A DNA stretch of 64,000 nt from Thermodesulfovibrionia bacterium (GTDB lineage: Bacteria > Nitrospirota > Thermodesulfovibrionia > UBA6902): positions 39,313 to 103,312 of the forward strand of contig JAGVGM010000349.1 in the NCBI GenBank assembly GCA_020057065.1. Reading direction: 5' to 3'. Below are positions 9,379 to 18,918 of the stretch, in pieces. Position 1 is the first letter of the stretch; each line of letters opens with the position of its first letter. Under the pieces are notes generated by a model. That model saw only the letters and a list, made by a program, of their open reading frames with translations, ran no database searches and had not been told where the DNA came from. The translations under genes and the position numbers were made by a program.

Positions 9379-9690
9379 ATGAACGACGAAAGAGGATTTT
9401 CTGCAGGCAGTGTTATTCTTGCATTTGTTTTAGGAGGTATTGTTGGCGCAGGAGCTGCTCTGCTAATGGCTCCGCAGTCAGGAAGAGAGACCAGGGAGAA
9501 GATAAAGGAATTTGCTGACGAGACCAGAAAGAAAGCAACTGAATATGCAGGACAGGTAAAAGAGAAGGTTTCCTCGGTAGTGGAAGATGGCAAGCATTTT
9601 GTGGAAGACAAAAAGTCGTTAATCTCCACCGCAATAGACGCTGGTAAAGAAGCGTATCAGAAGGAAAAAGAGAAGCTGTCCAAATCATAA
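9379..9690 (+). CDS. YtxH-like domain protein
   Basis: Gly-rich TM helix plus Lys/Glu-rich amphipathic helix. Confidence 0.7.
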   Translation: MNDERGFSAGSVILAFVLGGIVGAGAALLMAPQSGRETREKIKEFADETRKKATEYAGQVKEKVSSVVEDGKHFVEDKKSLISTAIDAGKEAYQKEKEKLSKS

Positions 9691-12600
9691 TTGATGACAG
9701 AAAAGGGAAGAGGAACAGAATTGAGGAGATTCGTAGGACTTGACGCAGGCTCTGTAAGTGTAAAACTTGCTGTTCTTGATGTTAGGGGAAATATTCTTGA
9801 AACGAAGTATGTCAGACACAAAGGCAATCCCCTTCCTGTCGCGTATGAACTTCTAAAAAATGTAACGCGTGTAGGGGCGTTTCGCGAAACGCCCCTACTT
9901 TCCATCACCGGCTCAGCCGGCAAGGTCATTGCCGGAGCATTCGGCATAAAGCCTGTAAATGAAGTGGTTGCTCTCAGCTATTCAACTAAAAAGCTTTATC
10001 CTGAGGTCAGGACCGCTATAGAGATGGGAGGCGAGGATTCAAAGCTTATCCTTCTTGAAAACGGTGCGATAAAGGAATTTTCGATGAACTCTGCATGCGC
10101 TGCAGGAACCGGTTCCTTTATTGACCAGCAGGCTGAGAGGCTTTTTCTCAGTATCGAAGAGTTCAGTGAACTTTCACTCAGATCAGAGAGCCCTCCGCGA
10201 ATAGCCGGCAGGTGCAGTGTTTTTGCAAAATCGGATATGATCCATCTTCAGCAGATCGCAACACCTGTTGAGGATATTGTTGCGGGACTTTGTTTTGCGG
10301 TCGCAAGGAACTTCAAGGGGAGTATCTGCAAAAATATGGAGCTGCCTGAGCCTATAAGTTTTCAGGGAGGTGTTGCAGCTAACAAAGGCGTTGTAAGGGC
10401 TTTCAGGGAAATATTCAGTACAGAGAACATCATAATCCCCGAACATTTTGCGCTAATGCCTGCAATAGGCGCTGTTTTGAAAGATATGGAGGCGGGGATT
10501 GAAAATGATTTTGATATCGAAAGACTGAAATTGTTTATTGAGACCCTGAAAGACGAGGAACAAGGGCATAAACCGCTGAGGGCAGTCAGCAGTCAGCGGT
10601 CAGCGGTCAGCAATGTAGGGGCGGGTTTGAAACCCGCCCCTACGTACTCTAAAAACGCATACCTCGGCATTGACATCGGCTCTATCAGCACGAATCTTGC
10701 TGTCATTGATGAAGAAGGAAGGCTGCTTGCAAAGAGATATCTTATGACTGCAGGGCGGCCTATCGAGGCGGTAAAGAAAGGCCTTGATGAGATAGGCAGT
10801 GAGGTTGGAGATAAGGTACATATTTGCGGGGTTGGGACCACGGGTTCCGGAAGATATATGATAGCGGATTTTGTCGGGGCAGACATTGTCAAAAATGAGA
10901 TCACAGCCCAGGCCCGTGCTGCCGTAGAAATTGACCCTCAGGTTGATACTATCTTTGAGATCGGCGGGCAGGATTCTAAATATATCTCCATAAGGGACGG
11001 CATCATTATTGATTTTGAGATGAACAAGGCTTGTGCCGCAGGCACGGGGTCTTTTATTGAGGAGCAGGCTGAGAAACTTGATATATCGGTAAAAAATGAA
11101 TTTTCAGAAATTGCATTTCGATCTGAGAAACCCTGCACGCTCGGAGAAAGATGCACTGTCTTTATGGAGAACTCTCTTCTGTCAAAACAGCAGAGGGGGG
11201 CTGCAAAAGAAGACCTTACGGCAGGACTTGCCTATTCCATAGTCCAGAACTATATAAACCGTGTTGTTGGCGACAGGGCTATCGGCAAGAGGATATTTTT
11301 CCAGGGCGGAGTGGCCTTTAATAAAGCCGTTGTTGCAGCCTTCGAGAATTATCTTAACAGAGAGATCATTGTACCCCCTGATCATGATGTCACAGGAGCT
11401 ATAGGAATGGCGAGAATAGCTAAGAAGCACATGGAAGATCAGCGTTCAGCAATCAGCGTTCAGCAATCAGCAGTAGAGGCAATTCATGAATTGCCCCTAC
11501 ATGAATCCCCCATTACATCTTTCAAAGGTTTTGATCTTTCAAAAAGAGACTACGAAATAAAGTCATTTCCCTGTAAGGGTTGTGATAATTTATGCGAGAT
11601 AAACAGGGTTCAGGTGGAAGGGGAAAAAGAACCTCTTTACTACGGAAGCAGATGCGAAAAGTATGACATCAAGCGGAAGAAAAATACCTCCTCGGGCATG
11701 CCCGATCTTTTTTCAGAAAGAGAAGAACTGCTTACAAAAACACATAATGAATATTGTAACAAGTTACGAGTTGCGAGTTACGAGTCAAAGAATAACAACC
11801 CATCACCCATTACCCATCACCCGTTAAGGATAAAAATCGGTATCCCGAGGATATTCTTCTTTCATGACTTCCTTCCTTTCTGGAGCACGCTTCTGTGGGA
11901 GCTTGGTTTTGATGTAGAGCTCTCGGCAAATACCAACAGGCAGATAATAAACAAGGGCGTTGAGAGTATCCTTGCGGAAAGCTGTTTCCCGCATAAGGTT
12001 GCGCATGGACACATAAGGGACCTTATGGAAAAGAACGTTGACGCTGTTTTTCTCCCGAGTTTTATAAATTTCAACTTTGAAAGTGAAGCGGCCAGCAGTT
12101 TTGCCTGTCCTTACGCCCAGACCATGCCGTATATTGCCGGTATAGCTTTTGGTGAGGTCAGATTTATTAAACCGATAATAAACCTTGAATATGGCAGGCA
12201 AAATCTTGTGAACGAAATCCACAGATCGCTTAAACCATTTCATATAACAAAGGCCTCAATTAAAAAGGCGCTCGAAAAGGCAGAAAAGGCTCAAAAGGAA
12301 TTCACATCTGCGGTCAGGAAACGCGGAGCAGAGGTCCTTGCGAATATAAAAGAAAGAACGATCGTGATCATAGGGCGTGCATATAACGCATTTGACTCCG
12401 GCATAAATCTCGAGATACCGAAAAAACTGGCATTCCTCGGAGTATTCTCTATCCCTATGGATTATCTTCCTCTGGAAACTGTTGATATCTCCAGTAAATG
12501 GACGAATATGTACTGGAGGTCAGGGCAAAATATTTTGAGAGCCGCTGAATTGATAAGGGATGATCCAAAACTGTTTGCACTCTATATAGGGAATTTTTCA

Positions 12601-14043
12601 TGCGGCCCTGATTCCTTTATACACCACTTTTTTGATGAAACAATGTCAAATAAGCCATTTTTACATATAGAAATAGATGAGCACAGCGCTGACGCCGGAG
12701 TAATAACAAGATGTGAGGCATTCCTTGACAGCATAGAAGGACAGTGCAGAAGTGCAGAAGTGCAAAAGTGCAAAAGTGCAGAAACAACTTCATCACTTCC
12801 GCGCTTCCGCGCTTCCGCGCTTAATAAGCGTACCGTTTATATACCGAGGATGTCGGATCATGCATTCGGTCTTGCTGCAGCTTTTGAAGCGTGTGGTATC
12901 CATGCTGAGGTCATGGAGGCGCCTGATATAGATACGGTCGAGATCGGAAGACAGTATGTATCAGGCAAAGAATGTTATCCTTGCGCGATCACAACAGGAG
13001 ATATGGTGAAAAAGGCAATGTCGGATGATTTTGATCCTGACAGGTCTGCATTCTTTATGCCGTCAGGGGCCGGTCCCTGCCGTTTCGGACAATATAATGT
13101 TTTTCACAGGATGGTCCTTGATGAAGCCGGATTTCCGGAGGTACCGATATTTTCGCCAAATCAGGATGAATCACTATATACGGTCCTCGGCATGGTTGGA
13201 AAGGAGTTTGCAAAACAGGCCTGGAAAGGGATAATTGCGATAGATCTGCTTATAAAGTGTCTTCATGAGACAAGGCCTTATGAGATCAACAAGGGGGAGA
13301 CGGACTGCCTTTATCAGGAATATCTCGTAAAAATCAGTAAGGCATTGAAAAGCAGCAACGGAGCCATGACGAAACTTCTCGATAATATTCTTCGCGATTT
13401 TTCTTTAATAAGTAAGACGGAAGAAAAGAGACCCCTTGTAGGGATTATCGGAGAAATATTTGTGAGGCATAATTCCTTTGCAAATGAGAACATCATAAGA
13501 AAGATCGAAGCGCTTGGCGGCGAGGTCTGGCTGGCTCCTGTTGAAGAATGGATATATTATTTGAATTATACCGCCCTGCGAAAGACTGTAATAGGCCTTC
13601 GCAATTCTTTCACACAGAAGCTTGCTGAGGATCTTTTGAGGACGGTCCTCACACGATATGTTCAGAAGAGAACAGAGCATAAGTATTCCAAAACTTTTAC
13701 GGGTTTCCTGCATACACTTAAAGAACCTTCTACAAACGAGATACTGAAGAATGCATCTCCGTATCTTCATGATTCATTTGAAGGGGAGGCTGTCCTGAGC
13801 ATGGGCAAGGCAGTGGATTACGTCAAACGCGGGGCCTCAGGCATAATCAGCGCCATGCCCTTCGGTTGCATGCCCGGCACAATAGTTAGCGCCCTTTTGA
13901 AAGGGCTTAAGCAGAATAAAAACGTACCATGTCTGAGCGTTGCATACGATGGGGTCGAGACCACATGTTCGGGGATCCAGCTTGAGGCCTTTATGCATCA
14001 GGCCAATGAGTGCATGAAGAATAACGAGAGGAAGATCAATTAG
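9691..14043 (+). CDS. Acyl-CoA dehydratase activase (two BcrA/BadF/HgdC ASKHA domains plus DUF2229 and HgdB-like C-terminal part)
   Basis: Two GLDAGSVSVK / GIDIGSISTN ATPase starts, two (G/A)CAAGTGSFI motifs, large C-terminal region; uninterrupted 1450-aa ORF. Confidence 0.85.
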   Translation: MMTEKGRGTELRRFVGLDAGSVSVKLAVLDVRGNILETKYVRHKGNPLPVAYELLKNVTRVGAFRETPLLSITGSAGKVIAGAFGIKPVNEVVALSYSTKKLYPEVRTAIEMGGEDSKLILLENGAIKEFSMNSACAAGTGSFIDQQAERLFLSIEEFSELSLRSESPPRIAGRCSVFAKSDMIHLQQIATPVEDIVAGLCFAVARNFKGSICKNMELPEPISFQGGVAANKGVVRAFREIFSTENIIIPEHFALMPAIGAVLKDMEAGIENDFDIERLKLFIETLKDEEQGHKPLRAVSSQRSAVSNVGAGLKPAPTYSKNAYLGIDIGSISTNLAVIDEEGRLLAKRYLMTAGRPIEAVKKGLDEIGSEVGDKVHICGVGTTGSGRYMIADFVGADIVKNEITAQARAAVEIDPQVDTIFEIGGQDSKYISIRDGIIIDFEMNKACAAGTGSFIEEQAEKLDISVKNEFSEIAFRSEKPCTLGERCTVFMENSLLSKQQRGAAKEDLTAGLAYSIVQNYINRVVGDRAIGKRIFFQGGVAFNKAVVAAFENYLNREIIVPPDHDVTGAIGMARIAKKHMEDQRSAISVQQSAVEAIHELPLHESPITSFKGFDLSKRDYEIKSFPCKGCDNLCEINRVQVEGEKEPLYYGSRCEKYDIKRKKNTSSGMPDLFSEREELLTKTHNEYCNKLRVASYESKNNNPSPITHHPLRIKIGIPRIFFFHDFLPFWSTLLWELGFDVELSANTNRQIINKGVESILAESCFPHKVAHGHIRDLMEKNVDAVFLPSFINFNFESEAASSFACPYAQTMPYIAGIAFGEVRFIKPIINLEYGRQNLVNEIHRSLKPFHITKASIKKALEKAEKAQKEFTSAVRKRGAEVLANIKERTIVIIGRAYNAFDSGINLEIPKKLAFLGVFSIPMDYLPLETVDISSKWTNMYWRSGQNILRAAELIRDDPKLFALYIGNFSCGPDSFIHHFFDETMSNKPFLHIEIDEHSADAGVITRCEAFLDSIEGQCRSAEVQKCKSAETTSSLPRFRASALNKRTVYIPRMSDHAFGLAAAFEACGIHAEVMEAPDIDTVEIGRQYVSGKECYPCAITTGDMVKKAMSDDFDPDRSAFFMPSGAGPCRFGQYNVFHRMVLDEAGFPEVPIFSPNQDESLYTVLGMVGKEFAKQAWKGIIAIDLLIKCLHETRPYEINKGETDCLYQEYLVKISKALKSSNGAMTKLLDNILRDFSLISKTEEKRPLVGIIGEIFVRHNSFANENIIRKIEALGGEVWLAPVEEWIYYLNYTALRKTVIGLRNSFTQKLAEDLLRTVLTRYVQKRTEHKYSKTFTGFLHTLKEPSTNEILKNASPYLHDSFEGEAVLSMGKAVDYVKRGASGIISAMPFGCMPGTIVSALLKGLKQNKNVPCLSVAYDGVETTCSGIQLEAFMHQANECMKNNERKIN
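9871..9898. repeat. Perfect 28-bp palindrome inside the activase ORF
   Basis: gtaggggcgtttcg/cgaaacgcccctac. Confidence 0.95.
10581..10643. repeat. (GTCAGC)n tract plus palindrome gtaggggcgggtt-tga-aacccgcccctac inside the activase ORF
   Basis: Direct reading; encodes RAVSSQRSAVSNVGAGLKPAPTY. Confidence 0.95.
11440..11500. repeat. (CAGCGTT/CAGCAAT)n tract plus 28-bp palindrome gtagaggcaattca/tgaattgcccctac inside the activase ORF
   Basis: Direct reading; one mismatch in the palindrome. Confidence 0.9.
11758..11826. repeat. Tandem tract gttacgagttgcgagttacgag + catcacccattacccatcaccc inside the activase ORF
   Basis: Direct reading. Confidence 0.85.
12742..12822. repeat. 8-bp tandem tracts (agtgcaga/agtgcaaa)5 and (cttccgcg)3 inside the activase ORF
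   Basis: Direct reading. Confidence 0.9.
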
Positions 14044-14209
14044 TGACTGTCAAGTATATAGGTTTCTGTTTCTCTGTCATTTTCGAGTCAATAACATAAA
14101 AGCGGAACTTATAAACATATTTTAATTGTAACTGTAAATTAATTCCTATGAAATCATTTAAGATATATGGTAAACTGTTTATCTAAATTTGAATAAGGAG
14201 GTGAATTAT

Positions 14210-14302
14210 TTGGGAAGTGTAGTTAAGTGGCGTAAGAAGAAGATGAGCAAGCATAAACATAAGAAGCTTCTTAAAAAGACTAAACATCAGAGGAGAAAAT
14301 AA
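14210..14302 (+). CDS. 30-aa AURKAIP1/COX24-domain (bS22/mS38-like) protein, TTG start
   Basis: SD AAGGAGGTG then TTG; translation MGSVVKWRKKKMSKHKHKKLLKKTKHQRRK*. Absent from the ORF track because of its size. Confidence 0.8.
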   Translation: MGSVVKWRKKKMSKHKHKKLLKKTKHQRRK

Positions 14303-14318
14303 GCTTTGTTCTTATTCG

Positions 14319-14486
14319 TTATTTTACCTTTATCCCATCGATGTTAAAAAAGGCGCAGGCTAAGCTTGTTGCCTTCTCTCCATTTTTATCTCTTTCAATC
14401 TTATTGAAATCCTGATTCAAGATAACCACAAGTCTAATTACTTGATAATGCCTGTAGCTTCTAACAGGGTAGCTTATTCCTGTCAT
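14319..14486 (-). pseudogene. 55-aa ORF, probable coding relic (MTGISYPVRSYRHYQVIRLVVILNQDFNKIERDKNGEKATSLACAFFNIDGIKVK)
   Basis: Protein-like C-terminus; start lies inside a GTCATTCC repeat, no clear SD. Confidence 0.3.
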
Positions 14487-14554
14487 TCCGGCTTGTCCAG
14501 AATCATTCTTTTAATAATATCAGAAGAAAACGATTCCGAACAAGTCGGAATGAC
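14482..14554. repeat. GTCATTCC...GGAATGAC inverted-repeat element
   Basis: gtcattccggcttgtccagaatc ... gattccgaacaagtcggaatgac. Confidence 0.7.
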
Positions 14555-14887
14555 ATCAATTTGTCTTCTAATATTTCTATAAATTATTTTCTTAAATATA
14601 CATGTTTAACTGCCTGTGAAATAAGGTTAATTCTGGAGCATAAGAATTTGGCTGTTTTGACATAAAAAATAGCTTGATAGAAAATGTCCAATGGTATATA
14701 TTATTCAGAGTAAAAACACATCATCTTGTGATGTGAGTAGAGGAAATTCACTATATTTAGTGTATAGTGCTTCATTTAAAGCTCAAAGAATAACTTGATT
14801 ATAAAGGGACAAAATATATAGAGGCATAAGCCTCTTATACAAGGGTAGGGGCGAGAATTAAATTTTTCATAAAAAGGAATTAAAACT

Positions 14888-17800
14888 ATGCGTGTAGAAA
14901 GACTGGAATTGATCGGCTTTAAATCATTTGCAGAAAAGACTATATTTAATTTTCATCCTGGAGTAACCGCTATTGTTGGCCCAAATGGCTGCGGTAAGAG
15001 CAATATTGTCGATGCCTTCAGATGGGTTCTGGGTGAGCAAAGCGCAAAAAGCCTGCGCGGAGACAGTATGGAGGATGTAATATTTCAGGGTTCAGCAACG
15101 AAGAAGACAAAGGGCATGGCAGAGGTCACACTTGTGCTTTCAGATATCGTTAAAAATCCTTCAAACGGTTCTGAGGATGATAATAAAACAGTCATGAGCG
15201 AGATAGCTGTTACAAGGCGTCTTTACAGGTCGGGAGAAAGCGAGTACCTGATGAACAAGGTCCAGTGCAGGCTCAAGGACATTAAAAATGTGCTTCTTGA
15301 TACAGGTCTTGAACTAAAGGCTTACTCTATTCTCGAACAGGGGAAAATGGATCACATTCTGAATTCAAAGCCCCAGGACAGAAGGTTCCTGATCGAAGAA
15401 ATTGCAGGTGTGATGAAATACAAAGTAAGAAGGACTGAGGCATTAAACAAGCTTGAGGCTTCCAAGTCCAATCTGCAGAGGCTGCAGGATATTATAGTTG
15501 AGGTAAAAAGACAGATAAATGCGGTGGACAGACATGCCAGGAAGGCGGAGAAATACAAGAAATTACTTGAAGAGATAAAAGATATAGAATTACGCATTGC
15601 AAAAAGGGACCTCGAAGAAATGCAAAATGAAATATCCGGGCTCATTATGTCGGAAGATGCAAGTAAGGCAAGGGAAGCTGAGGTCTTTGCAAATCTTCAT
15701 TCAACTGAGGCGTTAATAGAAGAGAAAAAACGATTGTGTGTTGATAATGAAAGGCATCTTAATGAAGTCAAGATGAAACTTTACTCCCTTGAAAAACAGG
15801 TCGCTGAGGATGAGGGTAAGATAGCATTGCTTAAGAGTGACAGCGAAAACCTGAGAGAGAAACACGGATACCTTCTGAAACAGGACGGCGAGCTTTCCTT
15901 ACAAAAAGAAACTGCTTTTAATTCTGCACAGGAGAAGGAGGCAGAGATATCGGAGATGAGCGGTGAAATAACGAACCTTGAGACAGTGCTTGAAGATAAG
16001 AACAGGGTGTTCACTGATTCAGACAACGGGATAAAAGGCCAGGAGAACGATGTAGAGGTTCAGAGGAGAAATCTTTTCAATAAGGCAGAGGAGATCAGCA
16101 GTGTAAAGAATGAGATCAGTCATTTGTCATTCAGCATTGAAAATATCTCCCGTAAGACCCAGAAAAGTTCGCAGGACATCAATTCACTGCAGGACAGCAT
16201 AGTATCACTGCAAACAGCAATTGATGATACCCGGAAAGAACATCTGAATGTTTCTGCTGAACTGAACGAATCCAGAAAGATAAAGGAAGTGCTTGCCGAC
16301 AGATTGAGAGAAAAGAAACAGGAACTTTCGGCAGGCGAAGAAACACTTTACAGGGAGAGGGAAGACCTGGCTGTGATGGGGTCCAGGCTTGATTCTCTGA
16401 GGGAACTGGACCAGATACAGCGGAGTTCTCTCGATGAAAATATAAGGGCTGTGTGTCAGGTAGCAGATATATTTGAAACATCATCTCAGTACGAGACCGC
16501 CATAGAAGCGATCCTTGGAGACAAACTGAATGCGGCAGTCGTCGAAGGCCGGGATATGATCGAAAAGGCCCTGCAATATGTCAGGGAACAGAAATCGAAA
16601 CGAAGCTGTTTTATATCCGTAGACACAAAGAACATATCTGCACTGGAGCCGAAGAACATCACCGGCAGCGGAATTATCGGAGAGGCGATCAAATTTGTTA
16701 CGGTGAGAGACGGGTTCCAGCAAATAGCGGCATCACTGTTAAGCAATGTGGTGCTTGTTGATAAACTGAATACCGCGTTCTCCCTCCGCGAGTCGGATAC
16801 AGACCTGGGAAAGTACTATTTTGTCACGCTTGAAGGAGAAGTGCTGGAACCGTCAGGCATTGTCTTTGGCGGCAGAGGAAGAGAGGTCCTCAGGATAAAG
16901 AGGATGATAAAAGAGATGGAGCAGGATATTTCAGTGAAGAAGGAAATGGTCCTGACCGCCGAGGGAAATGTATCGGATCACAAGAAGGATATCGTGTCTA
17001 TAGAAAACGACATCATCTCAACTGATGCAGGAATATCGGGTCAGGAAAAATACTGCCATGCGCTGGAGGTAAAGACAGAGAACCTGATTGAGGAGAACGA
17101 CAGGATCATAAAGAAACATGAATATATATCACTCGAAATAAATGATGATCATGCCGAGAAGAACAATTTAGAGAACCTGCTCGGGATAAAGAACTCCGAA
17201 CTCGGAAAGCTCGAAAGAGAAAAACTCGAAATTGAAGGGAAAATAAGTTCTGTCCAGGAGACAATTGCAGGCAGGCGCGAAGCGCTCGAAACGCTTCGTT
17301 CTGAACTGACCGAGATAAAACTCAATCTCACATCGACCAGAGAAAAGATATCTTCAATAAACAGAGAGATCGGAAGACTCAATCATTTCATTATTGATGT
17401 TGAAAAGAAAAAGGAAGAAATGTTCGAGGAACGTTTCAGTATTGAAAAAGACATCGTGGAGAAGGAGCAGGAAGTTGCTGAAAAAGAAGGTATGATGGCG
17501 TCCAAAGTTGTAGTAATAAGTGAGCTGCAAAGCGAGGTATCAAAAGTCAGCGAAATACTCGAGGCAAAAACAGCAGAGCTTGCGATCATTGAAAGACAGC
17601 AGAGATCGCTTGCCGCTGAACTTGAATCAGTCCGTAACGAACTGAATCACACAGAGATGAAGAAGATGGAATTGACAATGAGACTTAATTACCTCAGGGA
17701 AGATATCAGGAAAACTTATTCTGTTGAGATTGAAACTGCTGATATTACAAGTGTTGTAACAGCGGAAGAAGTGGAAAATCTTATTCATATCAAGGAGCGT

Positions 17801-18409
17801 CTGCAGGAAATAGGCCCTGTGAGCCTCGGCACTCTCGATGAATATGCAGAGCTTAAATTAAGATATGATTTCCTGTCAAAGCAGAGTGAGGACCTTTTAG
17901 CTTCCATTGAAGCTTTACAGGATACGATACAGAAAATAAACAGGACTACACAGGCCAGGTTAAATGAGGCTTTTAATCTGCTCAATGAGAAATTCCGTGA
18001 GGTGTTTACAACGCTTTTTGGAAAGGGAAGGGCCGAACTCCATCTTACGGAAGGGAATATCTTGGATGCAGGTATTGAGATCGTGGCCCAGCCGCCCGGC
18101 AAGAGACTGCAGAATCTCATGCTGCTTTCAGGCGGTGAGAAGGCATTGACAGCTCTTTCACTGCTCTTTGCAGGTTTTATGATAAAGCCGACGCCTCTGT
18201 GCATATTGGACGAGGTGGATGCGCCGCTTGATGAGGCAAATACAGACAGGTTCATTAATCTCTTAAAAGAGCTCTCAAAGGGGATCCAGTTCATTACAAT
18301 CACTCATAACAGACGTACCATGGAAGCAGCCAATTATATTTATGGCATAACCATGGAAGAGCCGGGCTCTTCAAAGGTTGTTTCGATGCATTTTACTGAG
18401 ACAGTTTAA
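14888..18409 (+). CDS. smc: Chromosome segregation protein SMC
   Basis: [18 protein letters not shown]...GPNGCGKSN, coiled coils, C-terminal [16 protein letters not shown] and [11 protein letters not shown]. Confidence 0.97.
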   Translation: MRVERLELIGFKSFAEKTIFNFHPGVTAIVGPNGCGKSNIVDAFRWVLGEQSAKSLRGDSMEDVIFQGSATKKTKGMAEVTLVLSDIVKNPSNGSEDDNKTVMSEIAVTRRLYRSGESEYLMNKVQCRLKDIKNVLLDTGLELKAYSILEQGKMDHILNSKPQDRRFLIEEIAGVMKYKVRRTEALNKLEASKSNLQRLQDIIVEVKRQINAVDRHARKAEKYKKLLEEIKDIELRIAKRDLEEMQNEISGLIMSEDASKAREAEVFANLHSTEALIEEKKRLCVDNERHLNEVKMKLYSLEKQVAEDEGKIALLKSDSENLREKHGYLLKQDGELSLQKETAFNSAQEKEAEISEMSGEITNLETVLEDKNRVFTDSDNGIKGQENDVEVQRRNLFNKAEEISSVKNEISHLSFSIENISRKTQKSSQDINSLQDSIVSLQTAIDDTRKEHLNVSAELNESRKIKEVLADRLREKKQELSAGEETLYREREDLAVMGSRLDSLRELDQIQRSSLDENIRAVCQVADIFETSSQYETAIEAILGDKLNAAVVEGRDMIEKALQYVREQKSKRSCFISVDTKNISALEPKNITGSGIIGEAIKFVTVRDGFQQIAASLLSNVVLVDKLNTAFSLRESDTDLGKYYFVTLEGEVLEPSGIVFGGRGREVLRIKRMIKEMEQDISVKKEMVLTAEGNVSDHKKDIVSIENDIISTDAGISGQEKYCHALEVKTENLIEENDRIIKKHEYISLEINDDHAEKNNLENLLGIKNSELGKLEREKLEIEGKISSVQETIAGRREALETLRSELTEIKLNLTSTREKISSINREIGRLNHFIIDVEKKKEEMFEERFSIEKDIVEKEQEVAEKEGMMASKVVVISELQSEVSKVSEILEAKTAELAIIERQQRSLAAELESVRNELNHTEMKKMELTMRLNYLREDIRKTYSVEIETADITSVVTAEEVENLIHIKERLQEIGPVSLGTLDEYAELKLRYDFLSKQSEDLLASIEALQDTIQKINRTTQARLNEAFNLLNEKFREVFTTLFGKGRAELHLTEGNILDAGIEIVAQPPGKRLQNLMLLSGGEKALTALSLLFAGFMIKPTPLCILDEVDAPLDEANTDRFINLLKELSKGIQFITITHNRRTMEAANYIYGITMEEPGSSKVVSMHFTETV

Positions 18410-18583
18410 GCGCAGGAGAAGTCGGAGAATCTTACACTATATAATTACCTTTCAAGTTAAATGTCGGTCAATATTACATAGTTATTTTTTCAACCACTTG
18501 ATTTAAAGTATATTCTAAGTTTATTATTCGAGCATGAAATTTGCTTATACTAATGTGTAATTAGAATATGCTCGGTTGAATTT

Positions 18584-18910
18584 ATGGAAAGAAGACAATC
18601 CGCAAGAGTACCGGTTAATTTAAACGCAAAGATTATCTCAGAAGATAAAGTATTCGATGGAATGATAGAAAATATGTCAGAAGACGGTCTTGAATATTTT
18701 ATGACCTCTTTTGTTAAAGTCACAAGCAATTTTACTCCCGCCAAATCTATTAAATTGAATTTTCAAATCCCGTCAGGTGAGATGTTGAACCTGAATTGCG
18801 AATTGATATGGTTTTTGGAAACTTCACCGGACGAAAAACTGTTAGGTATGAAAGTTTTAAATCCACCTCTGACATACAGAAAGATAATAAAGCAGTCCAG
18901 TTATTCATAA
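18584..18910 (+). CDS. PilZ domain-containing protein
   Basis: RRQSARVPVNLNAKI...IENMSEDG, PilZ-like RxxxR and (D/N)xSxxG. Confidence 0.75.
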   Translation: MERRQSARVPVNLNAKIISEDKVFDGMIENMSEDGLEYFMTSFVKVTSNFTPAKSIKLNFQIPSGEMLNLNCELIWFLETSPDEKLLGMKVLNPPLTYRKIIKQSSYS

Positions 18911-18918
18911 AAGGTTCT

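Noticed and set aside
12742-12822. Regular short repeats considered as a CRISPR array
   Set aside because: 8-bp tandem units without spacers, located inside an ORF.
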